60,598 bases of DNA, taken from the NCBI GenBank assembly GCA_002396085.1, contig DGWI01000048.1:128046-188643 (forward strand), written 5' to 3'. Below the pieces are notes generated by a model that saw nothing but the letters and a program-made list of their open reading frames with translations, was not told the origin of the DNA and did no database searches. Numbering within the stretch: position 1 is the stretch's first letter; the number at the start of each line of letters is the position of its first letter. The position numbers and the translations under genes were made by a program. This document shows positions 1 through 8,220 of this stretch, one piece after another. Source of the stretch: Porphyromonadaceae bacterium UBA4262. Lineage in GTDB: Bacteria > Bacteroidota > Bacteroidia > Bacteroidales > Muribaculaceae.

Positions 1-49
1 GACCTCCTGCGTGACAGGCAGGCATTCTAACCAACTGAACTAACGCACC
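1..49 (-). tRNA. tRNA-Asp(GTC), partial (5' part)
   Basis: Read on the minus strand from 49, this starts GGTGCG and continues through a D-arm with TTCAGTTGG. It reaches an anticodon stem-loop with stem CCTGC/GCAGG and loop CTGTCAC, which gives anticodon GTC (aspartate). The window edge removes the variable loop, the T arm and the acceptor 3' strand. A Bacteroidota -7 box lies just upstream at 67-74, so the gene has its own promoter. Confidence 0.9.
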
Positions 50-66
50 ATTTTGCTAATGCGGTG

Positions 67-74
67 CAAAGTTA
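67..74 (-). promoter_or_regulatory. -7 box TAACTTTG for tRNA-Asp
   Basis: The minus strand reads TAACTTTG, a match to the Bacteroidota -7 consensus TAnnTTTG. Transcription would start about ten bases upstream of the tRNA 5' end. Confidence 0.65.
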
Positions 75-176
75 CTGCTTTTCTGCCGAACCGACCAAAT
101 TTTTCCCGAACTTTTTTCAAAAAAACGTGATTTTTCATGTTTTTTGCCCAAAAAACTCACAAAAACGCCAAACTAT

Positions 177-207
177 TTTGGTCTGTCACAAAAAAATGGT
201 ACTTTTG
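177..207 (+). promoter_or_regulatory. Promoter of the ppiD-like gene (TTTG-N19-TACTTTTG)
   Basis: TTTG at 177-180 and TACTTTTG at 200-207 are 19 bases apart, the textbook Bacteroidota sigma-ABfr arrangement. The predicted transcript starts near 214 and has a leader of about 125 bases. Confidence 0.7.
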
Positions 208-340
208 CGGGTTATTTGGAATGCCCGCCCCTTGTCTATGGCAAAACGGGAACCCAAAGTCGGAAATATCCTGAGCCATCTGAATGTTCCCGACAGCCCC
301 ACAATAAAGAAAAAAACAAAAAAATAATAAAAACTGAAAA

Positions 341-2425
341 ATGGCAGTATTAGAGAAAATCAGAGCAAGAAAGAAAATTCTTGCCATTGTCATCGGTGCC
401 GCACTCTTGGCGTTCATCATCGAGGTGGGTATCGAGGCCTTGGGCCGTCAGGCCAGCAACAGCACCGCCGCAAAGGTGGGCAGTGAGAAGATTGACATCA
501 TGCAATTCCAGCAACGCATGGAGAAGGAGGCTGCAGCCGACCAGAACAACCAGCGTGCCAACCAGCAAGACCAGGCTGTGCGTCAGCAGCAGGTGCTCAA
601 CACAATGATCAACGAGACCCTGCTCAAGCAGGAGTATGAGAAGGTGGGCATCGAGGTCAGCGACCACGAGATCACCGAGCTCATGGTGGGCAAGAACCCC
701 GCTCCCGCCGCCATGCAGTTTGCACAGCAGGTGGGTGCCGAGAGCCCTGCTCAAGTGCAAGAAATCCTGACCAACCCCGCCAAGTTTGGCGCTACAAGCG
801 ACCAGTTGGTCGAGATGCGCAATGAGTGGAACAAACTGCAGGAGAGCATTGTCGACCAGTTGCAGATGACCAAATTGCAGATGCTGGTTGCCGGTGGCTT
901 GCAGGCCAACGACCTGGATCGCGCCCAGATGGCCGAGGACGAGGCAACGACTTGCTACATCACCTTTGTCAAGAAAGACTTTGCCGGCATGGATGATGCC
1001 AAGTTTACAGTCAGCGACCAGGAACTCAAGGCCGAGTGGGAGAAGAACAAAGAGATGTATCGCCTCGAGGAAGAAACTCGCGACATCCACTATATCGCCC
1101 TGAACGTCGTGCCGTCGCCGACCGACATCCAGGCTGCTAACAAGGTTGCCGACAACGCATGGGCTGCCCTCCAGAAGGGAACCGGCATCGACTCGGTGCG
1201 CATCTTGGGCACCGTGCAAATCGACACCGTCATGCAGACCCTGGACAAGTACACCAACAAGGCAGTCAAGGACTTTGTGGCTGGTGCAAACATCGGTTCG
1301 ACCAAACGCGACACAGTGATCAACAATCACCACACCATGTATAAACTCATCAACAAGATGGTGTCGATTGACTCGGTCAACTATAGCATGGTGATTGTCC
1401 CGGGTGCCAAGAGCACACAAGACTCGGCACTGGCTATGTTGCAGGGTGGCAAGACTCCCGAAGAGGTGGCTAAGGCTATCAAGGGTGCCCAGATGGCCGA
1501 AGACCGCTGGGAGCGCATCTACATGGTGCCTGACTCACTCAAGCGCAAATTTGAAAGCGCTGGCGAGGGCTACTTTGTGATGAACAGCAGCAATCAGGGC
1601 GCAACCCTGCTCAAGGTCAACGAGAAGAAGGCTCCTAAGACCTTCTATACACTAGCTACTATCACCTATGATGCATACGCTAGCCAGAAGACTCACGATG
1701 ACATGCGTGCTAAGCTGCAAGATTTCCTGAACAAGAACAAGAATGCTAAGGACTTTGCCGAGAACGCCGCCAAGGCTGGTTTCCAGGCAATGCCCGCCAG
1801 CATCACACCCAGCACCGCCCAATTGGGCCAGAACCCCTACACCGGCCAGGGTATCAAGGACACCCGCAAGGCTGTGAAGTGGGCCTTCGACAACAAGAAG
1901 GGTCAAGTGTCGCCCATCTTCAGCGACAACAACGACTATCTGGTGGCTGTGTGCCTCGACGAGATCTATGATGGCGACTACATGCCTTACAACTCTCCCG
2001 AACTGAAGGAGATGCTCACCACCAAGGTGCGCAACAGCAAGAAGGCCGACGCTCTGATGGCTCAGTTCAAGGGCAAAGCCAACGACCTGGCAGGCTACGC
2101 CAAGCTCATGGGTGCCCAGATTGACTCGGCTCAAGTCGTGTTTGCCAGCAACTTCGTTCCCAAACTGGAGAACGAGCCCGCCCTGATTGGCCGCATCGCC
2201 GGTTCGCAGAAGGGCAAACTCGTCGGTCCCTGGAAGGGTGAGAACGGTGTGTATGTCTTCCAAGTCTATGACGTGAAGACCGACGGCCGCAAGCCCAGCA
2301 AGGAGGAACTTGACAACCGCTACGCCCAGCAGCGCGGTGGAGGCATGGTAGGCAACCCCAACGCCATGGCTTACATCCTGAGCCGTGCCACTAAGGTCAA
2401 GCGGTCGCTCATCAATTTCTATTGA
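341..2425 (+). CDS. ppiD: PpiD/SurA-like periplasmic peptidylprolyl isomerase
   Basis: This 694-residue protein has a short cytoplasmic N-terminus, one membrane helix (about residues 12-30, rich in I, A and L) and a large periplasmic part. Residues about 35-250 are Gln- and Glu-rich helices like the SurA_N chaperone domain. Parvulin-like segments follow around 345-420 and 440-560. This is the usual layout and length of Bacteroidota PpiD-type foldases, which help outer-membrane and secreted proteins fold after Sec export. The canonical PpiC signature is weak, as is common in PpiD, so catalysis is uncertain. It is first in a rightward run toward sufE and pgi and has its own promoter at 177-207. 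The symbol is assigned by architecture only. Confidence 0.8.
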   Translation: MAVLEKIRARKKILAIVIGAALLAFIIEVGIEALGRQASNSTAAKVGSEKIDIMQFQQRMEKEAAADQNNQRANQQDQAVRQQQVLNTMINETLLKQEYEKVGIEVSDHEITELMVGKNPAPAAMQFAQQVGAESPAQVQEILTNPAKFGATSDQLVEMRNEWNKLQESIVDQLQMTKLQMLVAGGLQANDLDRAQMAEDEATTCYITFVKKDFAGMDDAKFTVSDQELKAEWEKNKEMYRLEEETRDIHYIALNVVPSPTDIQAANKVADNAWAALQKGTGIDSVRILGTVQIDTVMQTLDKYTNKAVKDFVAGANIGSTKRDTVINNHHTMYKLINKMVSIDSVNYSMVIVPGAKSTQDSALAMLQGGKTPEEVAKAIKGAQMAEDRWERIYMVPDSLKRKFESAGEGYFVMNSSNQGATLLKVNEKKAPKTFYTLATITYDAYASQKTHDDMRAKLQDFLNKNKNAKDFAENAAKAGFQAMPASITPSTAQLGQNPYTGQGIKDTRKAVKWAFDNKKGQVSPIFSDNNDYLVAVCLDEIYDGDYMPYNSPELKEMLTTKVRNSKKADALMAQFKGKANDLAGYAKLMGAQIDSAQVVFASNFVPKLENEPALIGRIAGSQKGKLVGPWKGENGVYVFQVYDVKTDGRKPSKEELDNRYAQQRGGGMVGNPNAMAYILSRATKVKRSLINFY

Positions 2426-2450
2426 TAACACCTTATTAATATAAAATAAG

Positions 2451-2555
2451 AGGAAACCGCGGATTTTGCGAAAATTAGTGCAAACCAAGCGGAAAACAAA
2501 GCCTGCTTTGATTTTCGGAGGTGAAGCCTAATTTATCCAAAATGCGCGGTTTCCT
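2451..2555. repeat. 105-bp imperfect palindrome upstream of sufE
   Basis: The outer arms are AGGAAACCGCG (2451-2461) and its exact complement (2545-2555). The next bases also pair (ATTTTG 2463-2468 with CAAAAT 2538-2543), as do inner segments. The centre is CAAAGCCTGCTTTG (2497-2510). The symmetry axis of the arms and the centre coincide near 2503, so this is one long hairpin-forming element. It ends 17 bases before the likely sufE start. Confidence 0.8.
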
Positions 2556-2571
2556 TCTAAATTCAGACTAT

Positions 2572-3003
2572 ATGTCAGAAGACATTAACCAATTGCAAGA
2601 CGAAATCATCGAGGAGTTTGAGGGTTTTGACGACTGGATGGACCGCTATGCCTACATTATTGAATTAGGCAATGCCATGCCACCTCTGGACGAGAAGTTC
2701 AAGACAGCCGACAACCTGATTGACGGGTGCCAGAGCCGCGTGTGGCTGCAAGCCGACTATGCCGACGGCGTTATCACTTTTCAGGCCGACAGCGACGCAC
2801 TCATCGTCAAGGGCATCGTCTCGATGGTGGTGCGCGTGCTCAGCGGTCACACCCCACAAGAGATTCTTGATGCCGACCTCTACTTCATCGAACGCATCGG
2901 ACTGCGCGAGCACTTGTCCCCGACGCGAAGCAACGGTTTGCTTGCCATGGTCAAGCAAGCTCGCGCCTATGCCTTGGCGTTTAATTCTTTAAGCAGGAGC
3001 TAA
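2572..3003 (+). CDS. sufE: SufE-like sulfur acceptor protein
   Basis: SufE accepts persulfide sulfur from the cysteine desulfurase SufS and passes it to SufBCD for Fe-S cluster assembly in the cytoplasm. The 143-residue product (from ATG at 2572) has the family features: an N-terminal acidic helix, the segment MPPLDEKFK, and the reactive cysteine in DGCQSRVW (Cys53). The reading frame stays open upstream to 2521, but that extension lies inside the 105-bp palindrome and begins with GTG, so the internal ATG is preferred. The gene lies 16 bases before the GNAT gene, which suggests cotranscription. No sufS or sufBCD is visible in the window. Confidence 0.9.
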   Translation: MSEDINQLQDEIIEEFEGFDDWMDRYAYIIELGNAMPPLDEKFKTADNLIDGCQSRVWLQADYADGVITFQADSDALIVKGIVSMVVRVLSGHTPQEILDADLYFIERIGLREHLSPTRSNGLLAMVKQARAYALAFNSLSRS

Positions 3004-3018
3004 ATCACAAAAGCAATT

Positions 3019-4149
3019 ATGATCGAGATTCGCCAAATAGAACCGAACAAGCGCAATCTAGAAGAGTTTGCCAAGTTTCCCATCGACATCCTGTATAAGG
3101 ACAACCCTTACTATGTTCCCGACCTCATCAGCGATGTGGTGGGCACGCTCATGCCCAGCGAGAACCCGGCCTTCGACTTCTGCGAGAGTGCTTACTTCAT
3201 GGCCTACCGTGACGGCAAGGTGGTGGGTCGCATTGCCGGAATCATCAACCATCTCGTCAACCAGCGCAGCGGCAAACAAGAGGGCCGCTTCGGTTACATT
3301 GACTTTATTGACGATGCCGAGGTGGCCGATGCACTCGTCCAAGCGGTTACCGACTGGGCCAAACAAAAAGGCATGACCTGTCTCACAGGCCCGCTGGGAT
3401 TCACCGACATGGATCAGGAGGGCATGCTTGTCGAGGGCTTCGATGAGGTGAGCACGCAGGCCACCATCTACAACTATCCTTACTACCCCCAGCACATGGA
3501 GCGCATGGGGTTTGTCAAGGATGTGGACTGGGTGGAGTTTCGTGTCAACGTGCCAGCTGAGGTCCCCGAGAAGATGGCACGCATTGCCCGCATCGTCAAG
3601 CAGCGCCTGAACATCGACACAGTCAAGTATACTAGCCGCAAGAAGTTGGTCAATGACTATGGCAACGCCATCTTCAAACTGATTAATGAGGCCTATGACC
3701 AACTGTTCGGCTATTCGCCCTTGAGCGACAAGCAGATCAAGCATTACATCAAGATGTATCTGCCCTTCTTGCCGCTCGATGACCTGTCGCTGGTAGTCAA
3801 GCCCGATGGCGAACTCATCGGCGTGGGTATCACCTTGCCGTCACTGTCTCAAGCGCTCATCAAGAGCCGTGGCCGCTTGTTCCCCTTCGGCTGGTATCAC
3901 TTGCTCAAGGCCTTCAAGTGCCACAACGATGTGGTCGACCTGTTGCTCATCGCTGTCAAGCCTGAGTATCAGAGCAAAGGTGTGAATGCACTCATCTTCG
4001 ACGACTTGATCCCGTGCTTCAACAAGTTCGGCTACAAGTGGGCTGATACCGGCCACGAACTCGAGGAGAACGAGCGCGTGCAGCAACAGTGGCAGTACTT
4101 CGATTACCGCCAGAATAAGCGTCGCCGCGCCTTCACCAAGGACATCTAA
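3019..4149 (+). CDS. GNAT-family N-acetyltransferase-like protein
   Basis: The protein has 376 residues and no signal peptide. The N-terminal half looks like a GNAT fold: the strand AYFMAYRDGKVVGRIAGIINH (about 57-77) resembles the acetyl-CoA-binding beta4 region, and GPLGFTDMDQEGMLVEGF follows. The C-terminal half has a second GNAT-like strand, GELIGVGITLPSLSQAL, and VKPEYQSKGVNALIFDDL, so this may be a tandem GNAT. The family is common and uncharacterised in Bacteroidota; the substrate is unknown. It sits between sufE and the NAGPA-like gene with gaps of about 15 bases, as in an operon. Confidence 0.7.
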   Translation: MIEIRQIEPNKRNLEEFAKFPIDILYKDNPYYVPDLISDVVGTLMPSENPAFDFCESAYFMAYRDGKVVGRIAGIINHLVNQRSGKQEGRFGYIDFIDDAEVADALVQAVTDWAKQKGMTCLTGPLGFTDMDQEGMLVEGFDEVSTQATIYNYPYYPQHMERMGFVKDVDWVEFRVNVPAEVPEKMARIARIVKQRLNIDTVKYTSRKKLVNDYGNAIFKLINEAYDQLFGYSPLSDKQIKHYIKMYLPFLPLDDLSLVVKPDGELIGVGITLPSLSQALIKSRGRLFPFGWYHLLKAFKCHNDVVDLLLIAVKPEYQSKGVNALIFDDLIPCFNKFGYKWADTGHELEENERVQQQWQYFDYRQNKRRRAFTKDI

Positions 4150-4164
4150 CTCAAGCTTCATTAA

Positions 4165-4938
4165 ATGGACAACAAGCAACTAAACCACATAGTGGCATGG
4201 GTAATTCTCGTGGGTTGCTTGTGCGCACTGACCTATATGATACACAACGACTTGATGAGCAGCAAGACAACCGCCCCTACCGCCGAGGCAACTGAGGCAA
4301 AGATGCCGCTTGTTGTGGTCGACTCGACCGCCGATGTGGTGGCCTACTACCCGCAATTCTCGCACATCGACTTGGTGTGCGGCACGATGCCTAGCCAGGA
4401 CGACAAGGCGGTCATCTTCTGCGCCGAGGCGGCATTCACTCACGAATTGCTCGAAGACTTTGCACACAGCAACATCGACGGCGACCATGTGAGCGGCGGC
4501 CAGCGTTACGCCGGTGCGCAGTGCAAGGACAACAGTGGCGCTTTCATCAGTTGGGACAACCACTGGGAATTTATTCAAGGCGACTACAATGATGCGCTGA
4601 ATCGTGCAGTTGCCAACGACGGCATGGGATTCGGGCAGGCGAGCATCATCCACAACGGACGGCGTGTCCAGAAACTGTGGCGCAGCGGTGTGAACCACTA
4701 TCGCGCCCTGTGCGAAAAAGGCGGGCAACTATGCATCGTCGACTCACGCCAGGCAGTCGAATATGCCGACTTTGTTGACATGCTCGAGCGATATGGTGCG
4801 AGCGAGGCCCTTTACCTCGACATGGGTAGCGGATGGAACCATTCGTGGTGGCGTGAGGCCGATGGCACCGTGCGCGAGATACATCCCCGCATCGACAAAA
4901 GCCGCTATTGCACCAACTGGATTGTATTTTATAACTAG
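4165..4938 (+). CDS. Membrane-anchored NAGPA-like (phosphodiester glycosidase-like) protein
   Basis: This 257-residue protein has an N-terminal membrane helix (about 10-28) and a soluble domain outside the cytoplasm. The C-terminal part follows the order of NAGPA/DUF2233 domains: a strand that reads back the product, RALCEKGGQLCIVD, a helix AVEYADFVDMLERYG, then ALYLDMGSGWNHSWW in place of the usual ALNLDGGGS motif. NAGPA domains remove GlcNAc from phosphodiester-linked sugars in known members. The glycine-rich motif is only partly conserved here, so the activity is an inference. It is followed 46 bases later by pgi, across a CTAGA-type simple repeat. Confidence 0.55.
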   Translation: MDNKQLNHIVAWVILVGCLCALTYMIHNDLMSSKTTAPTAEATEAKMPLVVVDSTADVVAYYPQFSHIDLVCGTMPSQDDKAVIFCAEAAFTHELLEDFAHSNIDGDHVSGGQRYAGAQCKDNSGAFISWDNHWEFIQGDYNDALNRAVANDGMGFGQASIIHNGRRVQKLWRSGVNHYRALCEKGGQLCIVDSRQAVEYADFVDMLERYGASEALYLDMGSGWNHSWWREADGTVREIHPRIDKSRYCTNWIVFYN

Positions 4939-4966
4939 AGAATCTAGAATATCTAGAACAAAACTC
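4937..4966. repeat. CTAGA-type simple repeat before pgi
   Basis: TCTAGAA-like words repeat three times with about 10-base spacing, beginning at the stop codon of the upstream gene. The same family recurs at 13981-14034 and 54590-54622. Confidence 0.6.
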
Positions 4967-4984
4967 AAAAAAGTATAGACTAAA

Positions 4985-6298
4985 ATGATCAAGATTGACA
5001 CTAAGGCTGCGCTGGGCGCAGTGACCGAAAGAGACATTCAGGCCTTGCAACCCGCTGCCGAGGCTGCAGCACGCACATTGGCCGCCGGCGATGGGGCCGG
5101 CAGCGACTTCCTGGGTTGGTTGCATCTGCCCAGTTCGATTGACGAGGCACAATTCAAGGCTGTTGAGGACTGCGCTGCACGCTTGCGTCAAGATTGCGAG
5201 TATGTGGTGGCTGTTGGCATCGGCGGCAGTTATCTGGGAGCCAAGGCTGTCATTGAGGCTCTCAATGACCAGTTTGCCGCCTACAAGGCATCAACAGGTG
5301 CTCGCATTCTGTTCGCCGGCAACAATATTGGCGAAGATTATCTGCATGACTTGATGACACTGCTGCAAGGCCACAAGTGGGGCATTATCGTCATCAGCAA
5401 GAGCGGTACCACCACCGAGCCCGCTATCGCATTCCGCCTGCTCAAGGGACAACTGGAGCGCGAACTGGGCCGCGAATGGGCTGCACAGCACATTGTTGCC
5501 ATCACCGATGCGGCGCGCGGTGCCCTGCGTGGATTGGCAACACAAGAGGGCTACGACACGTTTGTCATTCCCGACAATGTGGGTGGCCGTTTCTCGGTGC
5601 TCACTCCCGTAGGCTTGCTGCCCATCGCTGTGGCCGGATTTGACATCCGCAGCCTGGTTGCCGGTGCAGTGGACATGGAACAGAGTGGCGATGACATGAT
5701 GCTCACTTATGCCCAGACACGCAATGCCCTCTACCAGAGTGGGAAAAAGATTGAGATACTAGTCAACTTTGAGCCCCGTCTGCACTATCTGGCCGAGTGG
5801 TGGAAACAACTCTACGGCGAGAGTGAAGGCAAGGATGGCAAGGGCATTTTCCCCGCCAGCGTTGACTTCACCACCGACCTGCACTCAATGGGTCAGTGGA
5901 TTCAAGATGGCGAGCGCACCATCTTCGAGACTGTACTCACCGTCGAGCATCAGCACAACGAGGTAATTATTCCTACTGACGATGCCGACTTGGATGGTCT
6001 GAACTACATCGCCGGCCGCCGCCTTGGCGACGTCAACCACAAGGCTGAACTGGGCACACGTCTGGCCCATGTCGACGGTGGTGTACCCAACCTGGTCATC
6101 AGCCTCCCCACCATTGACGAGCGCACCCTGGGCCAGCTCATCTACTTCTTTGAGAAGGCTTGCGGCATCAGCGGCTATATGCTCGGTGTCAACCCGTTCA
6201 ACCAGCCTGGCGTTGAGGCTTACAAGAAAAACATGTTCGCCCTGCTGGGCAAGCCCGGCTACGAGCCCCAGACTGCCGAACTCCAGGCCCGGCTGTAA
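4985..6298 (+). CDS. pgi: Glucose-6-phosphate isomerase
   Basis: This glycolytic enzyme interconverts glucose 6-phosphate and fructose 6-phosphate in the cytosol. The protein has 437 residues, the shorter bacterial type typical of Bacteroidota and Firmicutes. The phosphate-binding region VAVGIGGSYLGAKAV (about 74-88) and SKSGTTTEPAIAFR (about 138-151) are clear. DFTTDLHSMGQWIQDG (about 296-311) and the C-terminal family signature NPFNQPGVEAYK (about 402-413) with its catalytic lysine are intact. A strong hairpin terminator follows at 6318-6354, so pgi is the last gene of the rightward run. Confidence 0.96.
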   Translation: MIKIDTKAALGAVTERDIQALQPAAEAAARTLAAGDGAGSDFLGWLHLPSSIDEAQFKAVEDCAARLRQDCEYVVAVGIGGSYLGAKAVIEALNDQFAAYKASTGARILFAGNNIGEDYLHDLMTLLQGHKWGIIVISKSGTTTEPAIAFRLLKGQLERELGREWAAQHIVAITDAARGALRGLATQEGYDTFVIPDNVGGRFSVLTPVGLLPIAVAGFDIRSLVAGAVDMEQSGDDMMLTYAQTRNALYQSGKKIEILVNFEPRLHYLAEWWKQLYGESEGKDGKGIFPASVDFTTDLHSMGQWIQDGERTIFETVLTVEHQHNEVIIPTDDADLDGLNYIAGRRLGDVNHKAELGTRLAHVDGGVPNLVISLPTIDERTLGQLIYFFEKACGISGYMLGVNPFNQPGVEAYKKNMFALLGKPGYEPQTAELQARL

Positions 6299-6317
6299 GC
6301 AACACACCAACCACTTC

Positions 6318-6354
6318 ACTGCAGGGGAATTAAACAATTCTCCTGCAGTATTTT
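6318..6354. terminator. Hairpin terminator after pgi
   Basis: ACTGCAGGGGAATT (6318-6331) pairs with AATTCTCCTGCAGT (6336-6349) through a four-base loop, with one G-U pair, and is followed by ATTTTT. It sits between the convergent pgi and CotH genes. Confidence 0.85.
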
Positions 6355-6357
6355 TAC

Positions 6358-7587
6358 CTATTTATACAACCACTGACTGTCAAGGAATTTGATTTTCCTC
6401 CTGAAATAAGACTTAGCAAATTCACCTTGCTTGCGTAATTGAGCCACAGGACTATTAGGCCATCTATTACGCTCACTAATGCATGCTTCAGCAACCTGTT
6501 CTATAAATACATCTATGAATCCGTCAATTTGATCTCCATTTGCCTTTCTAAACTTCGTATAATAATCGCGTACACATCGCCGAAACCGAGGAAACTTCAC
6601 TAACTCACTGAGCCACAATGGTGAGCAATATTTCGGCACATTTTCATAGATGAAACAATCGGGACGATCTATATACCGATGGCTGAAAGCACTGCCAAAG
6701 TCCCATACTGGGCCGAATTTAATCTTTGCAGTATCTGCAGCATCACGAGAGAGCCAACAACTACCACTGAAAGCCTCACAATTATCCATCAATTCATTGA
6801 CAAGATAAAACTTTGCCACAGCATCAATATCAACAAACTTTTCCCACTCAACACTCATAGTGTCACTTACACAGATAGCAGAATCAACCCTAGCCAACAA
6901 CTGATTGATATACTCACGTTGCCATGCTTTTAGCGTTTTTGGGAAATGGTATTCAACAGAGATATTAATTCCCATACGGCTATTGACTGTTAGGCGCTGA
7001 TAGGTATTCCAACCATCAATTTCAAGCAACCACCCACCTCGATCAATCCAATCATTATGCCTTGGCCATGACTTTACATTGATTCGATTTGGCTCAACAC
7101 GAATCTGTTCAGTCAGCAAATACAATCCTTGATAATCATTGTTTAATACGAGTTCGACAGGTTTTACCTCAGGCGTATAATCCATGCCAACCCGCCTACT
7201 CAACTCAAAACCCAAGATTGTCGAAATCATTGCAAAGGGCACCGCGGCCTCACTAAGCAGAACAAAATGTTTGCTCTCATTAAGCCCGAGCATCGCAGAA
7301 GATTCTTCAAGTTTTATGCGATATGGTTTCTTTTCACTCCACTCCCACGTAGTATTGCCACGACCTTTAATTAAAATATCCCACTCCTTAGACACTCCAT
7401 CAATTTGCATATTTGCTGACCTCCAGCGTTCTTTCGAATCTACAGGCCTATTTGACTTGGTATCAATACGTAAAACAGGCAACGCACCTGACGGCTTAAA
7501 ATCCGAGCTAGAGTGCTTTCCATCACAGCACGCCAATAGCAAAACCATTGCAAGCAGAAATGACGTTATGTTCAAGCGAAGAATCAT
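6358..7587 (-). CDS. CotH-like protein kinase-fold lipoprotein
   Basis: The CotH family (spore-coat CotH and bacterial relatives) has an atypical kinase fold that in known members phosphorylates secreted proteins. This 409-residue protein begins with a lipoprotein signal (LLLACCDG), so it is probably anchored in the periplasm or outer membrane. Family segments include IKGRGNTTWEWSEKKPYRIK (about 66-85), LVLNNDYQGLYLLTEQI, and FGPVWDFGSAF near the C-terminus, which matches the metal-binding P-WD-D-AF motif. The ORF is open ten codons further upstream, but a -7 promoter at 7596-7603 would be inside it, so ATG 7587 is chosen. The gene is visibly more AT-rich than its neighbours, which suggests horizontal acquisition. 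Confidence 0.85.
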   Translation of the reverse strand: MILRLNITSFLLAMVLLLACCDGKHSSSDFKPSGALPVLRIDTKSNRPVDSKERWRSANMQIDGVSKEWDILIKGRGNTTWEWSEKKPYRIKLEESSAMLGLNESKHFVLLSEAAVPFAMISTILGFELSRRVGMDYTPEVKPVELVLNNDYQGLYLLTEQIRVEPNRINVKSWPRHNDWIDRGGWLLEIDGWNTYQRLTVNSRMGINISVEYHFPKTLKAWQREYINQLLARVDSAICVSDTMSVEWEKFVDIDAVAKFYLVNELMDNCEAFSGSCWLSRDAADTAKIKFGPVWDFGSAFSHRYIDRPDCFIYENVPKYCSPLWLSELVKFPRFRRCVRDYYTKFRKANGDQIDGFIDVFIEQVAEACISERNRWPNSPVAQLRKQGEFAKSYFRRKIKFLDSQWLYK

Positions 7588-7595
7588 TATGCCCG

Positions 7596-7603
7596 CAAAA
7601 TTA
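7596..7603 (-). promoter_or_regulatory. -7 box TAATTTTG for the CotH gene
   Basis: The box lies nine bases before ATG 7587 on the minus strand, so the mRNA would start almost at the start codon (nearly leaderless). This decides the CotH start. Confidence 0.65.
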
Positions 7604-7698
7604 CAAAAAGTATTCAAACATAGCAGCCTAAAGTCCAGTTTTGCCTAATATTAAGAAAATAATTCTCCTCAACATGAGATTAGGTCACAACTTTTTAG

Positions 7699-7706
7699 TA
7701 TCTTTG
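7699..7706 (+). promoter_or_regulatory. -7 box TATCTTTG for the small lipoprotein gene
   Basis: It matches TAnnTTTG and places the transcript start near 7713, upstream of ATG 7735. This rules out the TTG at 7711 as the start. Confidence 0.65.
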
Positions 7707-7734
7707 CAGTTTGAAAAATAGTCACTTACCGAAT

Positions 7735-8109
7735 ATGAAAAAGAATATCTTGCTGATTGGGGCAGTTGTTGCCGCGTTGGCCATGCCATCGTGCAATACT
7801 GCTGAGCATAAAGACGGTCAACAGACAACCGAACAGACCACCAGTGCTGGCAACACCCTCACTCCCTCTGGCGATGTACACAAGGACGCACAAGCCATTG
7901 CCGACATGATCATCAAGTCGTCACAACGCATGATGAATGGCGAGGTCAACCCCGAAGAAGACCAGAAACTTGCCGACCAAATCATCAAAGCGACCAATGA
8001 CTATTACACGTCACTCAATCGTGGTGAAGAGTTCCAGGCGGCGTTGAACGAGGCCACCGAGGCTGCTATCGACAGCCTGGGCGTTCTGCTGGGCAAGGGC
8101 ACCAGATAA
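7735..8109 (+). CDS. Small lipoprotein, function unknown
   Basis: The product has 124 residues. It starts MKKNILLIGAVVAALAMPSC, a clear lipoprotein signal with the acylated cysteine at residue 20. A Thr/Gln-rich linker follows, then a helical, acidic domain with AIADMIIKSSQRMM and DQIIKATNDYYTSLNRGEEF. I recognise no family. It stands alone between the CotH gene (divergent) and lysS, with its own promoter. Confidence 0.7.
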   Translation: MKKNILLIGAVVAALAMPSCNTAEHKDGQQTTEQTTSAGNTLTPSGDVHKDAQAIADMIIKSSQRMMNGEVNPEEDQKLADQIIKATNDYYTSLNRGEEFQAALNEATEAAIDSLGVLLGKGTR

Positions 8110-8184
8110 AGTACAAATAACAATTATAAAACTATTCAACCCACTCCCTACACACTGGTCAAACAGGAAGCGACATGGGCTGAA

Positions 8185-8219
8185 TTCTTAATTATTAATT
8201 CTTAATTATTAATTCTAGA
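8185..8219. repeat. AATTCTTAATTATT simple repeat before lysS
   Basis: The words AATTCTTAATTATT occur twice in tandem and end within a base or two of the lysS ATG. This belongs to the heptad-type intergenic repeat family described in the findings. Confidence 0.7.
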
Positions 8220-8220
8220 G

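Noticed and set aside
2521..2571. N-terminal extension of SufE starting with GTG
   Set aside because: The extension translates the right half of the palindrome, and SufE proteins normally begin at the later methionine.
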